Below, piece by piece: positions 54,403 to 62,804 of a DNA stretch of 64,000 nt. Source of the DNA: Terrimonas sp. Its GTDB lineage: Bacteria > Bacteroidota > Bacteroidia > Chitinophagales > Chitinophagaceae. A model generated the notes under the pieces. That model worked only from the letters and a program-made list of their open reading frames with translations, was not told where the DNA came from and did not search any database. Each line of letters opens with the position of its first letter. Within the stretch, counting starts at the first letter, position 1. The stretch lies in assembly GCF_003075435.1 (NCBI RefSeq), contig NZ_QCZJ01000001.1, positions 496,001 to 560,000 of the forward strand, in the 5' to 3' direction. Made by a program: the position numbers and the translations under genes.

Positions 54403-54420
54403 GCGAATTTAAGCTCAATG

Positions 54421-54577
54421 ATTTTTGATAACCAAATTTACTTAGCCTATTTTTTTATTAATAGATGTAAACAATAATTTACAGCTTTTTCACAGATTTT
54501 TGGGTATTATCCACTGTATAAAATTATTTATACACAGACCGGCAGAAAAATACGCCTGTTTCTCTTTGCTATCCACA
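54421..54577. other. Candidate replication origin or DnaA-controlled region
   Basis: A stretch about 80 percent A+T (54421-54490) is followed by four DnaA-box-like 9-mers on the plus strand: TTTTTCACA (54486-54494), TTATCCACT (54507-54515), TTATACACA (54528-54536) and CTATCCACA (54569-54577). Spacings are 21, 21 and 41 bases, nearly two and four helical turns. Two fit TTWTNCACA exactly; the others differ at one base from TTATCCACA. Gene direction flips here: about 7 kb of minus-strand genes to the left and pheT to the right. dnaA is not in the window. Origin function is inference. Confidence 0.45.
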
Positions 54578-54674
54578 TCCTTTGTTAGTAATAAATGCCG
54601 CTTGATTTTTTGGTTTCAAACAAGAAATAACAGTATGGCATTTCAGCGATTTTATATGCTCTGATCAATTTAAT

Positions 54675-54708
54675 TATCTTTGCCCGCGCTCATTTAAGCG
54701 CTAAATGA
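54675..54708 (+). promoter_or_regulatory. pheT -7 element and leader palindrome
   Basis: TATCTTTG (54675-54682) matches TAnnTTTG. Just behind it TCATTTAAGCGCTAAATGA (54690-54708) is a near-perfect palindrome, 16 bases before the pheT ATG, so it would lie in the 5' leader. A -33 TTTG is not evident. Confidence 0.5.
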
Positions 54709-54724
54709 AACAGTATTAAATATT

Positions 54725-57154
54725 ATGACAATCAGCTATAATTGGCTTTCCACGTATTTACCGGTAAAAATTGAACCAGAAAGGCTCTCCATTATATTAA
54801 CCTCTCTCGGGCTTGAGGTAGAAAGCTTTGAACCTTATGAAGAAATCAAAGGCAACCTGGAAGGATTGGTGACAGGATATGTTACAGAAGTAGAAAAACA
54901 CCCTAACGCGGATAAACTGAGGGTTACAAAAGTAGATACCGGGAAAGGTGAGCTGCTGCAGATTGTATGCGGCGCGCCTAATGTTGCAGCAGGACAAAAA
55001 GTGATAGTTGCACCTGTTGGCACAACCATTTACCCTCTTAAAGGTAACCCGGTTACCATGAAAGTAGCCACTATCCGTGGCGTGGAAAGCTTCGGCATGA
55101 TCTGCGCTGAAGATGAAGTAGGCATCAGTGATAATCATGCGGGCATAATGATACTGAACGATGATGCGGTACAGGGCATCCCGGTAGCCGATTATATAAA
55201 GCCGCAAAAAGACTGGGTTTATGAAATAGGGTTAACACCCAACCGCATGGATGCCATGAGCCATCTTGGTGTTGCCAAAGATGTTTGCGCTTATTTAACG
55301 GTGCATGATCATCAAAATCATTTTGTACAATACCCGTATAAAGATGATTTTAAAAAAGATACCAACGCGCCTGCATTTGATATAACTATACAAAATACCG
55401 AAGCCTGCCAACGCTACAGCGGGGTGTATATTGAAAACGTAACTATTAAAGAAAGCCCGGATTGGCTGAAACAGCGGTTGAAATCTATAGGTATACGTTC
55501 TATCAATAATATAGTAGATATCACGAATTTTATTTTGCATGAAACAGGGCAGCCCTTACATGCATTTGACGCGGATAAGATTAAGGAGCGAAAAGTGATC
55601 GTGCAAAACCTTCCGGCAGGAACAACATTTATTACGCTGGATGAAAAAGAACGAAAACTGAATGGGGAAGATTTAATGATATGTGACGGAAACGGAACGC
55701 CTATGTGCTTTGGCGGTGTATTTGGCGGATTGGATAGCGGTGTAACAGCCAGCACAAAAAACATATTTCTTGAAAGCGCATGGTTTAATCCTGTTGTAAT
55801 ACGCAAAACATCTTTCAGGCATAATTTGCGCACCGATGCCGCGGCGCGTTTTGAAAAGGGGGTTGATATCAGCAATACAGTTAGCGTATTGAAACGGGCT
55901 GCCATGCTCATTAAGGAGCTATCCGGCGGTGTAATTGCATCAGATATTATTGATGTTTATCCGGATCCCCAGCCTCAAAAACGCATTACGCTCACGTATG
56001 CTTACCTGAAAAAATTAAGCGGAAAAGTATATAATCCTGGCACAGTTGAAAATATTCTTACCGTATCAGGATTTAAAATAGTAAGCAATACAGCCGAAGC
56101 CATTGTGGTTGACGCGCCTTACAGCAAGCCTGATATTGAATTACCTGCTGATGTGGTGGAAGAAGTGATGCGTATAGATGGATACGACAATGTTGAGATT
56201 CCGCAAAGCATATTCATCAGTCCTTCTGTTGAAGCGCTGGGTTTTCAAAACGCTTTTAAAGAGAAGATAGCCAACTATCTTTCCGGTAATGGCTTCTATG
56301 AAATTTTTACCAACTCTATTACCAACAGTGGGTATTTTTCGGAGGAAGTACTGCAAACAAGCGTGAAAATGCTGAACAGCCTCAGCGCTAACCTGAATAT
56401 TATGCGCCCTTCTATGCTGGAAACAGGGTTAGAGTGCATACTGCATAACCTTAACCGCAAGAACAATAATCTCAGGCTGTATGAATTTGGAAAAGTATAT
56501 TCCACATCGGGTGTTGGCAGGTATAGCGAAACTGAAAAACTGAGCTTATATATTACCGGCTTAACGCAGGAATCGTCCTGGAAACACAAAGATGAAAAAA
56601 GTGATATTTACTACCTGAAAGGCATAGCCGAAAGCATTTTGCAACTCGCCGGCGTTGAAAGATACTCCATCACTATAGTTAAAGCCAGGCAAATGCAGTA
56701 CGCACTGGAAATAAAGCAGGGAAATACAGTATTAATATCATTAGGTCTGGTAGAAAATGCTGTTACCAAAAAGTTTGACATAAAACAGCCGGTTTATTAT
56801 GGTGAAATTGAATGGGAGGCATTATGCGGTTTGGCTGCAAAACAAAAATCAGGCTATAAAGAAATACCACGTTTTCCGGCAGTGCAAAGAGATTTGGCAA
56901 TCGTGATTGATAAAAATCTTTCTTATGAAAAAGTGGAGCAATCTGTTGCAAAAGCCGGCATTAAGAAACTACAATCCTTAAAGCTGTTTGATTTATTTGA
57001 AAGCGACAAACTGGGGAAAGACAAAAAATCATTTGCAATAAACTTTACCTTTATTGATACGGAGAAAACATTGACAGATGCAGAGATTGACGGCATGATG
57101 CAAAAGATCATGAAAACATTTGAGCAGGATCTGTCGGCTGAAATAAGGAAATAA
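54725..57154 (+). CDS. pheT: Phenylalanine--tRNA ligase, beta subunit
   Basis: The 809-residue beta subunit pairs with PheS to charge tRNA-Phe. The N-terminus MTISYNWLSTYLP is typical. A tRNA-binding OB fold (about 40-155), B3/B4 editing domain (about 210-390; GQPLHAFDADKI), B5 domain (about 400-475), catalytic-like core and C-terminal ferredoxin-like anticodon-binding domain (about 715-809; FPAVQRDLAIVID) occur in order. pheS is not adjacent. It is followed at 18 bases by a coiled-coil gene and then zapA. Confidence 0.98.
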   Translation: MTISYNWLSTYLPVKIEPERLSIILTSLGLEVESFEPYEEIKGNLEGLVTGYVTEVEKHPNADKLRVTKVDTGKGELLQIVCGAPNVAAGQKVIVAPVGTTIYPLKGNPVTMKVATIRGVESFGMICAEDEVGISDNHAGIMILNDDAVQGIPVADYIKPQKDWVYEIGLTPNRMDAMSHLGVAKDVCAYLTVHDHQNHFVQYPYKDDFKKDTNAPAFDITIQNTEACQRYSGVYIENVTIKESPDWLKQRLKSIGIRSINNIVDITNFILHETGQPLHAFDADKIKERKVIVQNLPAGTTFITLDEKERKLNGEDLMICDGNGTPMCFGGVFGGLDSGVTASTKNIFLESAWFNPVVIRKTSFRHNLRTDAAARFEKGVDISNTVSVLKRAAMLIKELSGGVIASDIIDVYPDPQPQKRITLTYAYLKKLSGKVYNPGTVENILTVSGFKIVSNTAEAIVVDAPYSKPDIELPADVVEEVMRIDGYDNVEIPQSIFISPSVEALGFQNAFKEKIANYLSGNGFYEIFTNSITNSGYFSEEVLQTSVKMLNSLSANLNIMRPSMLETGLECILHNLNRKNNNLRLYEFGKVYSTSGVGRYSETEKLSLYITGLTQESSWKHKDEKSDIYYLKGIAESILQLAGVERYSITIVKARQMQYALEIKQGNTVLISLGLVENAVTKKFDIKQPVYYGEIEWEALCGLAAKQKSGYKEIPRFPAVQRDLAIVIDKNLSYEKVEQSVAKAGIKKLQSLKLFDLFESDKLGKDKKSFAINFTFIDTEKTLTDAEIDGMMQKIMKTFEQDLSAEIRK

Positions 57155-57172
57155 CGATAATATGCATGCAAT

Positions 57173-57463
57173 ATGAGCAATATTGAAGCACATATAAGCC
57201 GGGTAAATGATAAGCTGCAGGTGCTGATGAAGCTATACGACAAGCTTGAAAAAGAAAATGAAAAACTTAAGCAGCAGCTTGAGCAAAAGGAACGCACGGA
57301 AAAAGATACACAGGAAAAGGTAAAGCAGTTGCAGCAGCAGGCTGAGATAGCAGCAGCGGTTTCAGGGGTGCCGGATGAAAAAAACAAAAATGAGCTGGAG
57401 AAAAGGCTTAACGCATATATAAAAGAGATAGATCAATGCATTGCAATGTTACAGCACCAATAA
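57173..57463 (+). CDS. Small coiled-coil protein (possible cell-division factor)
   Basis: A 96-residue protein almost wholly coiled coil: heptads from about residue 8 to 65 (KLYDKLEKENEKLKQQLEQKE), then a short Pro-containing break and a final helix KRLNAYIKEIDQCIAML. The position between pheT and zapA and the ZapB-like build suggest a divisome or ZapA-partner role, but this is inference from context. It starts 18 bases after pheT and is probably co-transcribed. Its stop is directly next to the stop of the opposite-strand gene at 57464. Confidence 0.75.
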   Translation: MSNIEAHISRVNDKLQVLMKLYDKLEKENEKLKQQLEQKERTEKDTQEKVKQLQQQAEIAAAVSGVPDEKNKNELEKRLNAYIKEIDQCIAMLQHQ

Positions 57464-57718
57464 TCATATTCTTTTAACGAGCCGCATTCTTAATGCTTCT
57501 TTATCATTGGAAATTTCCAGGATATATACACCATAAGGAAGATCATTCAAACCCTTCCAGGAGAATGTTTTTTGATCAGGAGAGATTTTGGTTTCGAGCA
57601 TGCTGCATACTTTTCCGGTCTCATCCTTAAGTATGGCCTTCAGGTATACAGAAGGTTCATCACCCAGTTCAAAAACCAGGGTGTCGATAAACACCAGCGA
57701 TCTTAGTTTTGCGGGCAT
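57464..57718 (-). CDS. Short protein resembling a free-standing secretion C-terminal domain
   Basis: An 84-residue protein made of predicted strands: SVYLKAILKDETGKVCSMLETKISPDQKTFSWKGL then LPYGVYILEISNDKEALRMRLVKRI. The second half matches the pattern of type IX secretion sorting tails (LPxGVYIL...., final Lys-rich strand). Yet there is no cargo domain and no signal peptide, so a normal role as an export tail is excluded. It could be a remnant of a larger gene or a stand-alone sandwich domain. It is on the strand opposite to pheT-zapA. Confidence 0.6.
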   Translation of the reverse strand: MPAKLRSLVFIDTLVFELGDEPSVYLKAILKDETGKVCSMLETKISPDQKTFSWKGLNDLPYGVYILEISNDKEALRMRLVKRI

Positions 57719-57765
57719 ACAATCAGGTTTTCATGTACGGATATTTATACCTAATATGAAAAAGC

Positions 57766-57773
57766 TACTTTTG
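57766..57773 (+). promoter_or_regulatory. -7 promoter element of zapA
   Basis: TACTTTTG matches TAnnTTTG, 64 bases before the zapA ATG and inside the gap after the opposite-strand gene, so zapA can be transcribed independently of pheT. Confidence 0.45.
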
Positions 57774-57837
57774 ATAAACGTAAAATATTCAATTTTATGT
57801 TGACAAATTGTTTATAACGTCATACAATAACCGAAAT

Positions 57838-58125
57838 ATGGATCAACTCATTGCCATAAACGTACCAATAGGAGACAGAACATATCGGATTAAGATAGCT
57901 CCCAATGACGAAGGACAGGTAAGGAAAACCCTGAAGATCATTAATGATAAAATCATTGAATTTAAGACAGAGTTTGCAGGAAAAGATATGCAGGATTATA
58001 TTTCAATGGTATTGCTGTGGTATGCCACCCAGTTGCAAAGTGGTAAAGCCAATGTACTGGAAAATGATTTTTCCGAAGCATTAAAAAAGATGGAAAAGCA
58101 GTTAGATAAGGCGCTGGGTATTTAA
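57838..58125 (+). CDS. zapA: Cell division protein ZapA
   Basis: A 95-residue protein started at the ATG at 57838 (MDQLIAINVPIGDRTYRIKI). The ZapA pattern of a short N-terminal strand domain and a long C-terminal helix is clear: APNDEGQVRKTLKIINDKIIEF, then DYISMVLLWYATQL and a coiled-coil end. ZapA binds FtsZ and bundles filaments at the division ring. In many Bacteroidetes zapA follows pheT and a coiled-coil gene, as here. A strong bidirectional terminator stands 125 bases downstream. Confidence 0.9.
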   Translation: MDQLIAINVPIGDRTYRIKIAPNDEGQVRKTLKIINDKIIEFKTEFAGKDMQDYISMVLLWYATQLQSGKANVLENDFSEALKKMEKQLDKALGI

Positions 58126-58250
58126 CAAATATCAACCAGGAATGCCTTTTTATCAGGGTAACATTTAGAGGTTAGTTTCATTGGTTATGCAGCAGGGTAA
58201 AATAATGCCATAGCTACAAAGGATAGTGAGTTGCAGGAATCAAAACGCTG

Positions 58251-58290
58251 AATAAATAAGCATCGCCTTTTTTGACGATGCTTATTTATT
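58251..58290. terminator. Bidirectional terminator between zapA and the lipoprotein gene
   Basis: A perfect 15-bp stem, AATAAATAAGCATCG (58251-58265) with CGATGCTTATTTATT (58276-58290), 10-base loop. It lies 17 bases past the stop of the minus-strand gene and 125 past zapA. Confidence 0.85.
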
Positions 58291-58307
58291 AAAATTTACA
58301 TACAGGA

Positions 58308-59777
58308 TCAGTTATTCGCGAATTTTGTCCAGCCTTTGTGCCAGCCTGCATATTCGCCGGCAGGTGCAATCGCTCCCAGGAAATTCACCTTTGTTATAAA
58401 CGTTCTTGCAGTAATAATCGGATCGTCAAAATAAGTATATGAGTCTTTATCTTTTTGATCTACCAGGATTGAAGAAGCATTACCGAAAGGAATAAAATCA
58501 GGTGTTGAATAATCAAACGGACGGGTATATAAATTGTCGGCAACATCCAACTTCCTGTTTTTATATTTAGCATCCAAAAACCAGTTATAAATATCATCTG
58601 TGGTTTTACCCGTAACATCAGAATTACTTCCTTTAGTATAGCTGACAGGAGTTTTACATCCGGCAACAATCACCCCTCCTATTCTTAATGTGTTATCATC
58701 AAATATATTTCTATCAGTTGCCCTTCCTGTACTTGCATCAATAAGAATACCAGTAGGCCAGCCAAGAAACACTGAATTTACAATAGATATAGAAGAATTT
58801 CTCCTGATCTGCGCGCCAGCAAGATAGTTGCTGTTGCCCACATTGCTCAATGTAGCCAACGGCCCTACAGAAGTGACATTAGAGAATACAGCCCTGGTTT
58901 GTGGCGTTACAGTAGAACCGGCAGCATTGTTATCACTTTCAAATGATTCTGATTTTGAAATATCAGCAATCAGAGAATCTCTAACGATCAAACCAAATTG
59001 TACACTGCCGCTATAACCGTTATCCGTATCAAAATCGTCATCCTGTGTTTTATATGCAATAAGATATTTGCAGTTCACCGTACCGCCGAACCACTCAAAC
59101 GCATCATCTTTTGCATAAGAAACCTGCACGTGATCAATTGTTGTGCCGCTACCTACTGCTGCCAGGGTAAGGCTGTTTACTTCTTTATCAGGCTGGTACG
59201 CATAGCCTGCATATTCAATTCTTACATACTGTAATGTTCCGCTGTTGTCAGCGTCATCAGGTGTAGCACCGCCACCTGCAAGCCCGTCGCCATTAGCGTT
59301 ATTAATTCCACCTTCTACCTCAAGTATACCTTTACCGCCACCGGTGCCGGTAAACTCTGTATTAATGCTTGCCTTTCCGCAAATTACTATACCGCCCCAA
59401 TCCCCGGAACGGGGGTCAGGTGAGGAGCTGGTGAACACAATCGGCTCATCCTGTGTACCCTTTGCTTCAATTTTAGATCCACGCGTAATTACAAGTGCTG
59501 CTACGTTTGTTCCTTTATAATCCCCCTTAACTGTAGCGCCGGCTTCCACCGTTAATGTAGCACCATTGGCTATATAAACAATACCAGACAAAATATTTTC
59601 ATCGCCCTTCTTTAATGTAATATTTTCAGTAATACGTCCAGTTAACGTAACAGTAGAGCCATTGCCATTGCCATTACCGTTACCATTTCCACTTCCGCTA
59701 CCATCCATTTCAATTTTACGGCAACTGGCTGTCATCAATATTATCGCCACTGCAGCCGATAGTGTAAATTGTTTCAT
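58308..59777 (-). CDS. Surface or periplasmic lipoprotein with beta-helix-like repeats
   Basis: A 489-residue lipoprotein: signal MKQFTLSAAVAIILMTASC with Cys19 as the lipid site, then a flexible Gly/Ser/Asn linker (GSGSGNGNGNGNGNG) encoded by a hexanucleotide repeat. The body consists of short strands typical of right-handed beta helices (VYIANGATLTVEAGATVKGDY, VITRGSKIEAKGTQDEPIVF, SGDWGGIVICGKASI) and many Asp/Asn clusters suited to calcium or phosphate binding. It is 29 bases after the TonB receptor gene, so the two form an operon, as surface lipoproteins and receptors often do. No catalytic motif is recognised. Confidence 0.8.
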   Translation of the reverse strand: MKQFTLSAAVAIILMTASCRKIEMDGSGSGNGNGNGNGNGSTVTLTGRITENITLKKGDENILSGIVYIANGATLTVEAGATVKGDYKGTNVAALVITRGSKIEAKGTQDEPIVFTSSSPDPRSGDWGGIVICGKASINTEFTGTGGGKGILEVEGGINNANGDGLAGGGATPDDADNSGTLQYVRIEYAGYAYQPDKEVNSLTLAAVGSGTTIDHVQVSYAKDDAFEWFGGTVNCKYLIAYKTQDDDFDTDNGYSGSVQFGLIVRDSLIADISKSESFESDNNAAGSTVTPQTRAVFSNVTSVGPLATLSNVGNSNYLAGAQIRRNSSISIVNSVFLGWPTGILIDASTGRATDRNIFDDNTLRIGGVIVAGCKTPVSYTKGSNSDVTGKTTDDIYNWFLDAKYKNRKLDVADNLYTRPFDYSTPDFIPFGNASSILVDQKDKDSYTYFDDPIITARTFITKVNFLGAIAPAGEYAGWHKGWTKFANN

Positions 59778-59806
59778 GTATTTTTTGTTTGTTTTGTGTG
59801 ATTGTT

Positions 59807-62599
59807 TTATAAACTGTAATTGAATGTTATACTAAAGGTTGTTCCCCATTTGCGTGAAAAACGGATGGGGTCTTTATCTTTCTGAAAGCTTGTTTTATCA
59901 TCAGTATTCTGGTAGAAGTACTGTGTTTGATTTAAGATGTCTGAAATATTCAATCGTATTTCCGCTTTATTCTTAATAAGCTTTTTTGCTAACTGAAAGT
60001 CAAGAATGGGTCTTGCGGCTTCATATATATCAGGCGAGCCCGCGCCGGCAGATATATCTCCTACAAGGTATATGCGCTCTCCGATCTGGTTAAATAAAAC
60101 AGTTGCTGTAATACCTGATTTCTCCAAATCATACATCAAACCAAGGTTAACAGTGTAGGGAGATTGCCCCTGCAAAGATCTTTTCAGGTTAAGTCCTTTA
60201 TCTTCTACCCTGCTGTATATGTATGCCGCATTTGCCTGGAATGTGAAGTTTTTAAGCGCGTTTACGAAATCAAGCTTTTGGCGTATTTCCAATTCTGCAC
60301 CGTATGATTTTGCTTTCTCCGGGTTTTGATAATTGAAAGTACTGGCGCCACCGCTGCCGGCGTTAAATATCTGCTCAATAGGATCAGCGAAGTATTTATA
60401 AAAAACTCCAATAGAAAATATTTCACCGGCGCGTGGATAAAACTCATACCTGATATCAGCATTAGAAACCTTTGTGCGTTTTAATGCAGGATTGCCCTGT
60501 ATGGAAGCATTCAATTCAAAATCGTAGAGGTTTAAGAATGCCAGCTCTCTCAACTCCGGCCTGATAACGGTTTGCGAACCTGACAAACGAAGATTGGTTT
60601 TACTGTTTAATTTCAGTGTTGCATTCAAGCCCGGCAAAAAGTCATTTACTTTTGAATATGTATATCTCGGGTCGCTTGTTTTTGTACTGCCTACCAACTG
60701 ATCATAATTTTCTACACGCAATCCCCAAACTACACGCAGCAACGGCGAAAATTGATTATCAAACTGAATATAACCTGCATTGAGAATTGTATTAGCGAGA
60801 TAACGGAAATTGGTTCCTTTAATAATATCAAAAGCGAATTTGTTACTGTTGCCGGCACCGTCTCCAAAATTTCCAGGTGCAAAAACCTGGTCAGCGGGCA
60901 ACTGGCGCAATGCTGCATTATCTACAGGCAAATACACTGAAAAAGGTTTTGCATCGTACAAACGGTCTTTTACCTGCAGCATATAACCGCCCTTAACGGT
61001 TTGCTTTTGATTAAAGAGATTGAAATTATAGTTCAGATCGCCGCCCGCAGTGTATATATAATCATTGAGTGTTTGATATATCCTGCTGCCACTTTCCTGC
61101 GAAAGTGAGTTTCCTATAGCAAGCAGATAGGGATCCTGTGAGCCGATGGTTTGTGTATATAATATCCGGCGCTGATCAGGAGTATATGCATCCAAAATAT
61201 TAAATGAACCATACCATTTTAATTTTAACGGAGCAGCTAAACTATGCTCACCAATTGCCTGCACAGTAAAAAAAGTATTCTGCCTGAATTTTATTTCAGC
61301 GCCATAAATATTATCATTACGGACATTGCTTATACCTGAGCGGTTAGTGATGAAGTTGGTAGTATTAACATTTAAAACAGACTTAACAGAAATTTTGTTG
61401 AGTGAATTAAGCTGCATGGTCAGGCTGCCCAAAGCACCCCAGCTTACATCCTGCGAATATTTATCGTCATTATAATTATAATCAATTGAAACATTCTGCT
61501 GATCTATAGAATTCACCCTGTTCAGTAATTTCTGGTAACGGTTGATTTTATTATATACTACACTTATTACGCCACCGGTTTTTTTACCAAATAATGTAGT
61601 ATTCATTCCCCCGTTTACCTGGAAGGAAGTATTAAGCGGTGCTTTTCCTTTTACACCGGTCCAGGAATTTTTCATGGATTTACCAATAGCGGCTTTATCA
61701 GCGGCAGATAATTCATCAAACTGTGATTTAGTGGTATACGTTGCCGGTAAACTGCGATAACCATCATCAACACCAAGCCAGTCAAATTTGCCTCCGGGCA
61801 CTTTATAAAAATCTTTACCTACTGTTTGGGAATTAAAGCCGGTGCCCACCTGCACATTAAAAAAATTCTTCGCCGGCACATCTTTGGTATTGATCTGTAT
61901 CAACCCGCCTGCCCACTCGCCGGGAAACTCCGGAACAAAGGCTTTATTGATAACGATATTATCAACGATCTGCGCCGGGAACATATCAAAAGAGAACGCT
62001 TTACGATCAGGCTCAGTGCTGGTAAGTAAAATTCCATTCAGCATTGCCTGGTTGTACCTGTCTGCCAATCCTCTCACTACCACAAATTTATTTTCCTGCA
62101 GGCTCACTCCGGGTATGCGTTTCAATACTTCTCCGGTATTTCTGTCCGGGCTTCTGCGTATACTTTCGGCTGAAATAACAGAAGCAACGGTATTTGTATT
62201 TTTTTGAAATTGTATAGCAGAAGAAACCGTTTCCATTCTTGCACTGGATTTCTTTGCTGTTACAACAATGCCTTCCAGGTCTTTTGCTTTTACATTGATT
62301 ACTACGTTCAATTCATTAACCTGCCCGCTGCTCACCTCCACATCCGTAATAGTTTTATTTTCATAGCCAACTGCAGAAAATTCAAGTTCATATTTCTTAC
62401 CAATGCTAAGAGATAATGTATATATACCCCCGATATCCGTTACTGTTCCTGAAGCTCCGGTTACTTTTACCGTAACGCCGGAAACCGGTTCGTTTTTTTC
62501 ATTTATTACCTTACCAGACAACTTAACTGTTTGAGCCTGAACAAATGAGAAAGAAAATAAAAGCATGAATACCGCACAACTTTTTAGCTTGATCTGCAT
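59807..62599 (-). CDS. TonB-dependent receptor with carboxypeptidase-like N-terminal domain
   Basis: A 930-residue outer-membrane receptor. The signal peptide (about 1-23, ending FVQAQ) precedes a carboxypeptidase-regulatory-like domain (about 25-110, KVINEKNEPVSGVTVKV), the plug (about 120-240; RRSPDRNTGEVLKRIPGVSLQENKFVVVRGLADRY) and a barrel ending GTTFSITFNYSL. It is co-transcribed with the beta-helix lipoprotein and diverges from the DUF47-Pit genes. TTCCTTTG (62621-62614, minus strand) is its probable -7 element, and the 11-base repeat array covers the -33 position, which suggests activator dependence. Phosphate or phospho-ester uptake is inferred from context only. Confidence 0.93.
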   Translation of the reverse strand: MQIKLKSCAVFMLLFSFSFVQAQTVKLSGKVINEKNEPVSGVTVKVTGASGTVTDIGGIYTLSLSIGKKYELEFSAVGYENKTITDVEVSSGQVNELNVVINVKAKDLEGIVVTAKKSSARMETVSSAIQFQKNTNTVASVISAESIRRSPDRNTGEVLKRIPGVSLQENKFVVVRGLADRYNQAMLNGILLTSTEPDRKAFSFDMFPAQIVDNIVINKAFVPEFPGEWAGGLIQINTKDVPAKNFFNVQVGTGFNSQTVGKDFYKVPGGKFDWLGVDDGYRSLPATYTTKSQFDELSAADKAAIGKSMKNSWTGVKGKAPLNTSFQVNGGMNTTLFGKKTGGVISVVYNKINRYQKLLNRVNSIDQQNVSIDYNYNDDKYSQDVSWGALGSLTMQLNSLNKISVKSVLNVNTTNFITNRSGISNVRNDNIYGAEIKFRQNTFFTVQAIGEHSLAAPLKLKWYGSFNILDAYTPDQRRILYTQTIGSQDPYLLAIGNSLSQESGSRIYQTLNDYIYTAGGDLNYNFNLFNQKQTVKGGYMLQVKDRLYDAKPFSVYLPVDNAALRQLPADQVFAPGNFGDGAGNSNKFAFDIIKGTNFRYLANTILNAGYIQFDNQFSPLLRVVWGLRVENYDQLVGSTKTSDPRYTYSKVNDFLPGLNATLKLNSKTNLRLSGSQTVIRPELRELAFLNLYDFELNASIQGNPALKRTKVSNADIRYEFYPRAGEIFSIGVFYKYFADPIEQIFNAGSGGASTFNYQNPEKAKSYGAELEIRQKLDFVNALKNFTFQANAAYIYSRVEDKGLNLKRSLQGQSPYTVNLGLMYDLEKSGITATVLFNQIGERIYLVGDISAGAGSPDIYEAARPILDFQLAKKLIKNKAEIRLNISDILNQTQYFYQNTDDKTSFQKDKDPIRFSRKWGTTFSITFNYSL

Positions 62600-62613
62600 A
62601 CCAGAATTTTCGG

Positions 62614-62621
62614 CAAAGGAA
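62614..62621 (-). promoter_or_regulatory. -7 element of the TonB receptor operon
   Basis: TTCCTTTG on the minus strand (one mismatch to TAnnTTTG), 14 bases before the ATG. No TTTG occurs 19-21 bases further up; that place is taken by the repeat array, as in activator-dependent promoters. Confidence 0.5.
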
Positions 62622-62632
62622 TACAGGTACTG

Positions 62633-62698
62633 TTACCGAATGGTTACCGGAATATTAATAGTAGATTACCGGAATATTATGCAAACATTACCCCGGTG
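62633..62698. promoter_or_regulatory. 11-base-phased TTACCGGAATA direct-repeat array, copy 1 (candidate Pho box)
   Basis: Six consecutive 11-base units all begin TTA: TTACCGAATGG, TTACCGGAATA, TTAATAGTAGA, TTACCGGAATA, TTATGCAAACA and TTACCCCGGTG. They lie between the divergent TonB receptor and DUF47-Pit operons and end about 57 bases before the -33 of the latter. Direct repeats with 11-base phasing are the form of E. coli and Bacillus PhoB/PhoP boxes. Next to a phosphate transporter a Pho box is the simplest reading. A shorter copy is at 54348. Confidence 0.65.
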
Positions 62699-62755
62699 TA
62701 GAAAATGTGCATTTTAAAAATTTCCAATGTTAAGAAATCATTAAGTATAAAAATA

Positions 62756-62788
62756 TTTGGCCGACCGCAAATGATAAAACTATTTTTG
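62756..62788 (+). promoter_or_regulatory. Promoter of the DUF47-Pit operon
   Basis: TTTG (62756-62759), 21 bases, TATTTTTG (62781-62788) match the Bacteroidetes promoter consensus fully. The ATG at 62805 is about 16 bases further. Confidence 0.75.
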
Positions 62789-62804
62789 TCCAAATTTTTT
62801 GTTC

